Source: Armatimonadota bacterium (GTDB lineage: Bacteria > Armatimonadota > DTGP01 > JAHWJO01). From it: a stretch of DNA of 10,018 nucleotides. A program made the translations under genes and the position numbers. Shown here in pieces: positions 1 to 4,681 of this stretch. The notes under the pieces are model-generated. The model saw only the letters and a program-made list of their open reading frames with translations. It was not told the DNA's origin and ran no database searches. The stretch lies in NCBI GenBank assembly GCA_019348365.1, contig JAHWJO010000128.1, positions 1-10,018 on the forward strand, read 5' to 3'. How positions within the stretch are numbered: the first letter of the stretch is position 1; every line of letters begins with the position of its first letter.

Positions 1-1
1 G

Positions 2-163
2 CCGGACACCCTCATGGAAGTGGATTTCGTGCGACTGGGCTCGGAACCGCTCCGGGACCGCGCGGCCCCTCCCCCCACCGCTCCGGAAGCAGCCGGCGAA
101 CCGAAGTCCCGGCAGCCAAGACCCTCGCAGCGCCCCTCCCGCCCCGTTCCGCCCCAAGGTTGA
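2..163 (+). CDS. C-terminal tail of an unidentified protein (5' end outside window)
   Basis: An open frame enters from the left edge and ends at a TGA at 161-163. It encodes about 53 residues: a short beta-strand-like piece (MEVDFVRLGSEPL) followed by a Pro/Arg/Ser-rich tail that is probably disordered. The 'VDFVRLG' ending resembles the last strand of beta-sandwich carbohydrate-binding or glycosidase domains, where phrases such as 'i-x-D-y-V-R-L' are common, but this is only a resemblance and I do not recognise the family. No other frame across this stretch looks better. A short GC hairpin follows the stop. The Pro-rich tail could also be a chance open frame in GC-rich DNA, so confidence is low. 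Confidence 0.35.
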   Translation, partial: PDTLMEVDFVRLGSEPLRDRAAPPPTAPEAAGEPKSRQPRPSQRPSRPVPPQG

Positions 164-266
164 AGGAGAGTCCCGCCGCGCGGGGAACGTTTCATGAGCC
201 GATAGGAAAGTCACCTACCGTCGCTATCGCGCTCGACCTTATCATTTTTATGGCACTATCCAGATT

Positions 267-408
267 TGGGTGTGTGGGTGTGTGGGTGGGCAGGTGAACG
301 TGACTTCCAGAGATCGCCCCATCGCAAGCGCTTCATCCTGTATGAAAAGAAAACAACTCCGCTGAGGACACCTCTCCACCCACGCACCAACTCACCAACT
401 CACCCACT
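267..408. repeat. Inverted pair of 8-bp tandem arrays
   Basis: The left array at 267-290 is TGGGTGTG, TGGGTGTG, TGGGTGGG. The right array at 377-408 is CACCCACG, CACCAACT, CACCAACT, CACCCACT. The left array read in reverse complement matches the right one over about 23 bases with four or five mismatches, so the two could form an imperfect stem enclosing about 86 bp. The region lies directly upstream of the oxidoreductase gene and ends about 35 bp before its start codon. The function is unknown; it may be an intergenic repeat family or a source of length variation in the leader. Confidence 0.7.
324..336. promoter_or_regulatory. LacI/GalR-type operator-like palindrome
   Basis: A perfect 8-bp palindrome AAGCGCTT at 326-333 has a central CG, as in many LacI-family operators. 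The context (GCAAGCGCTTCAT) is only partly symmetric. It lies about 110 bp upstream of the oxidoreductase start, inside the inverted-repeat loop. No regulator gene is in the window. An 8-bp palindrome can occur by chance, so the call is tentative. Confidence 0.25.
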
Positions 409-427
409 CCCCGGTGACCACTCTTAT

Positions 428-434
428 AAAGGAG
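428..434 (+). promoter_or_regulatory. Ribosome binding site of the first oxidoreductase gene
   Basis: AAAGGAG lies 10 nt before the ATG at 445. It is the best Shine-Dalgarno match nearby and fixes this start codon. Confidence 0.85.
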
Positions 435-444
435 CGACTCTCTT

Positions 445-1449
445 ATGAGCGATACAGTACGAATCGGCATGATCGGTGTGGGCGGCATCGCCGTCGGCCA
501 CGCCCGCCGTCTCAAGAATGAGATCCCTGAAGCCGAAATCGCGGCGATCTGCGACACCAGCCAGGCCAGCATCGACCGCATTCGCGAGCGGGCGGAGTTG
601 AACAACGTCGCCGTCTACAACGACTACGCCGAGATGATCGAGAAGGAGGAGCTGGACGCGGTCGAGATCGCCAGCCCCCACACCCTCCACTTCCAGCAGA
701 TCCTCGACTGCCTGGGTAAGGGCCTCCACGTCCTCACCGAAAAACCGATGGTCTGCAGCCAGGAGCACGCCCACCAGCTCATCGAGGCGCGGGACCGTGC
801 GGGCAAGGTGCTGATGATCTCCTACCAGCGGCATTTCTCCCCGGAGTTCCAGCACATCCGCAACCGGATCAAAAACGGCGATCTCGGTGAGGTCACCTTC
901 GTCTCGGCGTTGCAGGGGCAGGACTGGCTCCGCATCTGCGCGAACACCTGGCGGCACACCCAGGCCCTCTCCGGCGGCGGTCAGCTCAACGACTCCGGCA
1001 GCCATCTCGTCGATATCGTCCTCTGGATCACCGGCCTTGTCCCCAAGGAGGTCTCCGCGTTCATCGAAAACTTCAACGTGGAAGTGGACATCAACTCCAC
1101 CGTCTCGGTGAAGTACACCAACGGCGCTCTCGGCAACTTCAGCGTCATTGGAGACTGCCCCGGCTGGTGGGAGGACGTGACGATTGTGGGGCAGGAGGGC
1201 GCGTTCTTCCTCCGCAACGGCAAGCTCACCGAGCGCATCCGAAACCAGAACGACGGCAAGGACGTTCAGCCCTCGACGGACGACATGCCAAAGGACACGA
1301 ACCCCGACCGCAACTTCGTGGATGCGATCCTGGGCCGGGACGAGCCGCGCGTTCCGGCGGAATGCGGCCTCCGCGTCATCGAGTTGACTGAAGGCGCGTG
1401 GGAATCCGCCAAGAACGGCGGGCAGCCGTACCGCTGGGAAGGCCGGTAA
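445..1449 (+). CDS. Gfo/Idh/MocA family oxidoreductase (cytoplasmic)
   Basis: This 334-residue protein belongs to the Gfo/Idh/MocA family of NAD(P)-dependent sugar, inositol or related dehydrogenases, and its length is typical. The N-terminal Rossmann fold opens with a strand and glycine motif (IGMIGVGGIAVGH, residues 7-19), followed by an acidic residue at the end of the second strand (CD, 36-37). The family motif EKP is at 99-101 and contains the conserved lysine near the nicotinamide and substrate. The C-terminal domain carries GGGQLNDSGSHLVD (177-190), which includes the catalytic-region histidine H187 and D190. There is no signal peptide, so it should act in the cytoplasm. The ATG has a strong ribosome binding site (AAAGGAG, 10-nt spacing). 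It is the only complete + strand gene here and converges with the HEAT-repeat gene. The substrate cannot be told from sequence; members act on sugars, inositols and sugar acids. Confidence 0.93.
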   Translation: MSDTVRIGMIGVGGIAVGHARRLKNEIPEAEIAAICDTSQASIDRIRERAELNNVAVYNDYAEMIEKEELDAVEIASPHTLHFQQILDCLGKGLHVLTEKPMVCSQEHAHQLIEARDRAGKVLMISYQRHFSPEFQHIRNRIKNGDLGEVTFVSALQGQDWLRICANTWRHTQALSGGGQLNDSGSHLVDIVLWITGLVPKEVSAFIENFNVEVDINSTVSVKYTNGALGNFSVIGDCPGWWEDVTIVGQEGAFFLRNGKLTERIRNQNDGKDVQPSTDDMPKDTNPDRNFVDAILGRDEPRVPAECGLRVIELTEGAWESAKNGGQPYRWEGR

Positions 1450-1520
1450 TCTCCCTGACGCGCGTTAATGCGCCAGGTTGGGAATCGGATCGCAGACTTG
1501 TGCGAATGCAGGGCCGATGC

Positions 1521-1543
1521 GCCGGGAACCTAGGTTCCCCGGC
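1521..1543. promoter_or_regulatory. Near-perfect palindrome centred on CCTAGG
   Basis: GGGAACCTAGGTTCCC (1524-1539) is a perfect 16-bp palindrome. With one bulged C (1540) it extends to GCC/GGC, giving 10 pairs. It has essentially no loop, which suits a dimeric protein site on DNA better than an RNA hairpin. It lies 72 bp past the oxidoreductase stop. Function unknown. Confidence 0.5.
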
Positions 1544-1633
1544 AGACCGTTCCGAATATAGGGGGATGAAATTGTAGGAACCCTGTGCCATTCCAGGGGT
1601 CATATTAAATGGAACTCACCTCTAAACCAAAGC

Positions 1634-1675
1634 GGGACCGCCGGGCTCTTTCGTCTCCTTTCTGCCCGGTGTCCC
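1634..1675 (+). other. RNA hairpin with pyrimidine-rich loop
   Basis: GGGACCGCCGGGC (1634-1646) pairs with GCCCGGTGTCCC (1664-1675), allowing one bulged C and one G-U pair. The 17-nt loop is almost all pyrimidine. It ends 10 bases before the terminator stem and could form in any transcript that reaches it. Confidence 0.5.
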
Positions 1676-1684
1676 CTTGTTCCC

Positions 1685-1726
1685 GCCCCCGGTCGTGCCA
1701 GCCCCACGACCGGGGGCTGTTTCTTG
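1685..1726 (+). terminator. Strong intrinsic terminator
   Basis: A perfect 13-bp stem (GCCCCCGGTCGTG at 1685-1697 with CACGACCGGGGGC at 1705-1717) encloses a 7-nt loop and is followed by a T-rich tail (TGTTTCTTGT). The tail is on the + strand only; the other side is not T-rich when read on the - strand. It would end + strand transcripts coming from the oxidoreductase gene or from a small RNA in this gap. Confidence 0.85.
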
Positions 1727-1730
1727 TACG

Positions 1731-1826
1731 CCCCCCGTGTTGGGGCGACCGATCATCCCCCTCTCCCATCGGTGGGAGAACGCACGGGGGGAGCATTTGT
1801 CTTGAAGGGGGCGGATGCTCCCCCCG
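1731..1826. repeat. Three-arm GC-rich repeat with mutually exclusive pairings
   Basis: Arm A is CCCCCCGTG (1731-1739), arm B is CACGGGGGGAGCAT (1783-1796) and arm C is ATGCTCCCCCC (1815-1825). B can pair perfectly with A over 9 bp, or with C over 11 bp (12 with the flanking C1785/G1826), but not with both because the G-run is shared. Between A and B is a small hairpin with a perfect 7-bp stem and TCGG loop (TCTCCCA at 1762-1768, TGGGAGA at 1773-1779). It lies about 30 bp past the stop of the HEAT-repeat gene and could form on either strand. No T-run follows on either side. It may be an intergenic repeat element or a transcription-end structure. Confidence 0.6.
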
Positions 1827-1857
1827 CGAATGACCCCGTCAGATGTGATCGGGATGG

Positions 1858-2571
1858 TTAACGCCGCTCTTTGATCCCCACGGTCTTCATCGTCTCGCGC
1901 CGCCGCTGAAGGGCCTGCTCGATCTCCGGCCGGAACTCTTCGGCGATCCTCTTGTTCCGGCGGGCCTGTTCCAGCGCTCGCGTGGCCGCCCGGCCCGGAA
2001 TCCGCTCCAGCGACAGCAGCGCTTCCTGGCGCATCTGCGGATGCTCCACGAGAAGCACTCTCGCGAGCACCGGGACAGCTCGATCCCCGCCCACGTACTG
2101 CAGCTGTCGAATCGCCGCGATCTGGGAGTGCAGGGAGGTGCCGCTCGTCACCCAGGCGAGAAGCTGCCCCGTGACGGCCTCCGCCTCCCGGTCCGCCCCC
2201 GGCCGCGCCGCATGATGCACGATGTTCGCCAGGGCATCCGTCGCCGCGCGCCGGACTTTGAGATCACCGTGCTGCAGCAGCGGCTGCAGCGAGGGGATCG
2301 CCATCGCCCCGAGGGGAGCTGCACCCTGCGCCGCTTTCGCCCGGACGGCGGGATCTTTGTCCTGCAATTGAATCAACAGGTTGCGGATCGCCTCTTCCTG
2401 CTCGGCGGTCAGTTGAACGGGCTCCGGCTCCCGGTTCCGGTCCCGGCGGGACCGACGACGGCGGGACTCCCGGTCCTCGGTTTCCACGGGCGCATCCGTC
2501 GTCTCGGCCTGAGCGACCATCGCGTTCAAATCCGGGAGGCCTCCCACGATCCGTTCGTTGGATATCAACAT
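1858..2571 (-). CDS. HEAT-repeat protein with basic, disordered N-terminal linker
   Basis: The protein has 237 residues from the chosen start. Numbered from that start, an acidic, low-complexity stretch is followed by an Arg-rich segment (RESRRRRSRRDR, about 34-45), then helical HEAT-type repeats from about 54 to 225. Repeat signatures include 'DPAVRAKAAQGAAPLG', 'GDLKVRRAATDALANI' and 'HPQMRQEALLSLERI'. HEAT arrays are protein-binding scaffolds; no catalytic motif is visible. No signal peptide is evident. I chose the ATG at 2571 because GAGGAAG lies just upstream with good spacing. An in-frame ATG seven codons earlier (2592) is preceded by CCTCCCTC, which is not a ribosome binding site. The gene follows the Tat-signal oxidoreductase by about 96 bp on the same strand, so co-transcription and a partner role are plausible but unproven. 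Confidence 0.8.
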   Translation of the reverse strand: MLISNERIVGGLPDLNAMVAQAETTDAPVETEDRESRRRRSRRDRNREPEPVQLTAEQEEAIRNLLIQLQDKDPAVRAKAAQGAAPLGAMAIPSLQPLLQHGDLKVRRAATDALANIVHHAARPGADREAEAVTGQLLAWVTSGTSLHSQIAAIRQLQYVGGDRAVPVLARVLLVEHPQMRQEALLSLERIPGRAATRALEQARRNKRIAEEFRPEIEQALQRRRETMKTVGIKERR

Positions 2572-2634
2572 CTCTTCCTCATCTCTACGCATGAGGGAGG
2601 TTTTCCCACCCCCACGGGTACGCGTTCTTTATTG

Positions 2635-2656
2635 ACGGGCTCCATGCGCTGCCCGT
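2635..2656. other. Small hairpin between the oxidoreductase and HEAT genes
   Basis: ACGGGC (2635-2640) and GCCCGT (2651-2656) form a perfect 6-bp stem with a 10-nt loop, 11 bp downstream of the oxidoreductase TAG on the - strand. No T-run follows on the - strand, so it is a weak terminator at best. It may cap the 3' end of a processed transcript. Confidence 0.35.
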
Positions 2657-2667
2657 TTCGATGCCCG

Positions 2668-3987
2668 CTATCCCAGCGACCAGGTGCCCCGGTACGGCTC
2701 GCGGAGGAGACGGTTGGCCTCCGCGTCGCCCACGAACTGAAGGTTGGCGGCGTCCCACTGGAGCTTGCGACCGACCCGGTAGGAGATCAGCGCGAGGATC
2801 GGCATGTAAACGACGTTCACGAGCGCCGTGATGTTCGAGATCGGCTCCTCGCGGGTCTTGATGCAGTCGATCCAGTTCTGCCGATGGTTCGTGCTGCGCT
2901 GGAGATGCACGCCGTTCGCCGGAGGGGTGTACTGCTTGGCCTTCTGCTCCGTATCGCAGCCGCCATCGCCGCCCGACACGAGCAGCGTGTCCTTGTCGCC
3001 GACGAACCGCTCGCCCCACTCGATCCCGTGCTTGTTGCCGGGTTGCTCCCAGGTGACGACCACGTCGGGATCCTTGAACTCCCACCGCGCCTGCATTCGC
3101 TTCGGCGCGTCGTAGATGCTGTCCACGTACGGGTCGCCGGTCGCCTCCACGCTCACGGGATGCTTGTGATCGAGGCCCACGGCCCACGAGACGATATTGA
3201 GCGCGTGGTTGCCCCGGTCGCGGATGAACCCGCCGCCGGAGTCCATGAGCCAGCGGAAGTTGAAGTGCGCGATGGCGGGGTTGTACTCCCTCCAGCGCAT
3301 GGGGCCGAGCCACATGTCCCAATCGAGGTGGTCGGGAGGAGGCTGGTTCTCGCCCCAGCCGTCGCCCATGTTGTCCGGGTGCCAGACCTCCACCCGGCTC
3401 ACCCTGCCGAGCTGCCCGTTGCGAACGTACGTGGCCGCGACATGCCCGGCGGCGGTGGAGCGGCCCTGCGCCCCCACCTGCACGACCCGATTGTACCGCT
3501 TCGCGGCGTTGATCATCGCCTGCCCCTCTTCGACGGTCTTGCAGGTCGGCTTCTCGGTGTACACGTCCTTGCCGGCCTGGCAGGCGTGGACCATCTGGAG
3601 GGCGTGCCAGTGGTCCGGCGTGGCGACGAAGACCGCGTCGATGTCGTCGCGGTCAAGGATGCGGCGGTAGTCTTTGGTGAGGAACGGGGTGCTTTTGGTG
3701 GCCCGCTTCGCCGCACGCTGGAGGTGGTTTTCGTCCACGTCGCAGATCGCGCCGATAGTCGAATCGTCCTCGCGGACGTGGCCGGTCCCCATCCCCCCCA
3801 CGCCGATGTAACCCATCACGAGCCGGTCGTTCGCGCCGGGCTGCCCGTTCGCCGCAAGGACGCCGCTCGGGATAAGGGTGGGAATGGCGTAGGTCGCCGC
3901 CGCCGCTGCGGTTGCTTTGCCGAGGAAGCCCCGACGGGAAATTTTATGTTCACCTGCATCGGACGTTTTAATTGATTTCTGATTCAT
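2668..3987 (-). CDS. Tat-signal Gfo/Idh/MocA family oxidoreductase
   Basis: From the chosen start the protein has 439 residues. It begins with a twin-arginine signal (SRRGFLGK, 18-24) and an Ala-rich hydrophobic segment (about 25-47), so it is probably exported folded. The Rossmann domain has YIGVGGMGTGH (60-70), CDVD (82-85) and the family EKP motif at 145-147. The C-terminal domain contains a Trp-rich loop (DHLDWDMWLGP, 219-229) and GGGFIRDRGNHALN (251-264) with the conserved histidine H261; the last position is Asn where many relatives have Asp. It is longer than cytoplasmic members, as usual for the Tat-type group common in Planctomycetota, Verrucomicrobiota and Armatimonadota. Export via Tat fits proteins that bind NAD(P) before crossing the membrane, as in glucose-fructose oxidoreductase. 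I chose the ATG at 3987 because AAAGGAG lies 6 nt before it; the ATG at 4011 has no such site. The gene ends with TAG. Substrate unknown, probably a sugar. Confidence 0.92.
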   Translation of the reverse strand: MNQKSIKTSDAGEHKISRRGFLGKATAAAAATYAIPTLIPSGVLAANGQPGANDRLVMGYIGVGGMGTGHVREDDSTIGAICDVDENHLQRAAKRATKSTPFLTKDYRRILDRDDIDAVFVATPDHWHALQMVHACQAGKDVYTEKPTCKTVEEGQAMINAAKRYNRVVQVGAQGRSTAAGHVAATYVRNGQLGRVSRVEVWHPDNMGDGWGENQPPPDHLDWDMWLGPMRWREYNPAIAHFNFRWLMDSGGGFIRDRGNHALNIVSWAVGLDHKHPVSVEATGDPYVDSIYDAPKRMQARWEFKDPDVVVTWEQPGNKHGIEWGERFVGDKDTLLVSGGDGGCDTEQKAKQYTPPANGVHLQRSTNHRQNWIDCIKTREEPISNITALVNVVYMPILALISYRVGRKLQWDAANLQFVGDAEANRLLREPYRGTWSLG

Positions 3988-3993
3988 CCTGAA

Positions 3994-4000
3994 CTCCTTT
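3994..4000 (-). promoter_or_regulatory. Ribosome binding site of the Tat-signal oxidoreductase
   Basis: AAAGGAG on the - strand lies 6 nt before the ATG at 3987. It decides for this start over the in-frame ATG eight codons upstream, inside whose reading frame the site would otherwise fall. Confidence 0.85.
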
Positions 4001-4089
4001 GAGAGGCGCATGACTTCTCTCTACGCACTTGTTCGCTACATGGAATCAGGTTCCTCCCCAGGGCTGGAGTCCGCCCGCTATCAAGCCCT

Positions 4090-4587
4090 CTATCTTTCGT
4101 TCAACGATCGGTAGATCGCCCACAAGATTTGAAGGGAGAGAATCAACGCCTTCGCCCCGTAGATCACCCATATTCTAAGGATGTAACCCCAGAATGTCGT
4201 TCCGGCTGGCGCAATACGCAGTGTCACGGCCATGTTCAATGCGAAGAGTATCAGCGGGATAATAACAGCATAGAGGAGGATGCCCAAAACAAAACGGCTA
4301 TGGCTTCCATTGGAGGGGTTCGGCATCGCGCTCGACTCCTCCCGCCCCTGAAACATGTTTCTCCCTCGCCTTAATACCTGAGTCACAGAGGTTCCGGAGA
4401 TCCGGTGAAGCAGCAGGGTAAACAGCCCTTCGATAGCCCCTACAACAAGGAGGATCTGAAACCCTGACCCTATCGCTCGATACAGAATCCACAGGAAAAA
4501 GATCTGCAGGAGCAATGAGAAGAGAGAGATTCGGAGACTCCTTTGAAGGAAGGCCCGGAAGGGACCTTCTGTAAAAAACGGCTGCAT
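4090..4587 (-). CDS. Small integral membrane protein, unknown function
   Basis: The protein has 165 residues. Four hydrophobic segments are visible at about 22-39, 43-61, 99-121 and 133-159. A polar loop of about 35 residues (RRGRNMFQGREE...NPSNG) separates the two helix pairs. I do not recognise a family and see no catalytic motif. The base composition is clearly lower in GC (roughly 47-52% in sampled lines) than the neighbouring genes (about 67% in a sampled line of the amylase), which suggests recent acquisition or a different codon history. The start is uncertain: ATG at 4587 (MQPFFTEG) or an in-frame GTG at 4605; an in-frame TGA just upstream rules out anything longer. Neither has a strong ribosome binding site. 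It ends with TAG at 4090-4092. It sits between the amylase and the Tat-signal oxidoreductase on the same strand. Confidence 0.75.
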   Translation of the reverse strand: MQPFFTEGPFRAFLQRSLRISLFSLLLQIFFLWILYRAIGSGFQILLVVGAIEGLFTLLLHRISGTSVTQVLRRGRNMFQGREESSAMPNPSNGSHSRFVLGILLYAVIIPLILFALNMAVTLRIAPAGTTFWGYILRIWVIYGAKALILSLQILWAIYRSLNER

Positions 4588-4605
4588 TCCGCCGATGTCC
4601 CCCAC

Positions 4606-4620
4606 TCCGATTCAATCGGA
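4606..4620. promoter_or_regulatory. Perfect 7+1+7 inverted repeat upstream of the membrane protein gene
   Basis: TCCGATT (4606-4612), one central base, then AATCGGA (4614-4620) is a perfect inverted repeat. It lies 18 bp upstream of the ATG at 4587 and directly abuts the alternative GTG start. Size and symmetry suit an operator for a dimeric repressor. No matching second copy was seen in the window. Confidence 0.4.
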
Positions 4621-4681
4621 CCTGTTGCATTTTCTAGCAGGAGTCCTCATCGCAAGTCACCTCACAGTGGAATGCCCTGCA

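Larger units (their letters stand above)
164..444. other. Intergenic region upstream of the first oxidoreductase gene
   Basis: No convincing gene is present. The stretch starts with a GC hairpin at 172-184 (CCCGC, 3-nt loop, GCGGG) just after the upstream stop; it has no T-run, so it is at best a weak terminator. The middle is AT-richer (about 240-265). It then holds an imperfect inverted repeat made of 8-bp units and a LacI-type palindrome, listed separately. I could not identify a convincing -35/-10 pair for the downstream gene. The short open frame at 266-448 is low-complexity translation of the repeats. Confidence 0.6.
1450..1726 (+). ncRNA. Structured 3' UTR or candidate small RNA ending at an intrinsic terminator
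   Basis: Between the oxidoreductase stop and a strong + strand terminator lie about 230 nt with no credible gene but several hairpins: 1521-1543 (10 bp around CCTAGG), 1581-1598 (CCCTG/CAGGG) and 1634-1675 (about 11 bp with one bulged C and a 17-nt pyrimidine-rich loop), then the terminator. Because the oxidoreductase is the only upstream gene in the window, this may simply be its long 3' UTR. An independent small RNA is also possible, since a poor -10-like AATATA occurs near 1555. I do not recognise a known RNA family: tmRNA, RNase P, SRP and 6S hallmarks were not seen. Confidence 0.35.

Noticed and set aside
172..184. Intrinsic terminator of the left-edge gene
   Set aside because: The stem is only five GC pairs with a 3-nt loop and no T-run follows, so I mention it only as a weak hairpin.
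266..448. A 60-codon open frame upstream of the first oxidoreductase
   Set aside because: It is translation of the 8-bp repeats and overlaps the ribosome binding site of the real gene.
1609..1833. A 74-codon open frame on the + strand within the convergent gap
   Set aside because: It runs through the terminator stem and the three-arm repeat, has no ribosome binding site and encodes a Pro/Arg/Cys-rich product typical of translated hairpins.
2041..3975. A 644-codon open frame on the + strand spanning two - strand genes
   Set aside because: It covers the HEAT-repeat and Tat-signal oxidoreductase genes in antisense and runs across their boundary, as expected from GC-driven stop avoidance.
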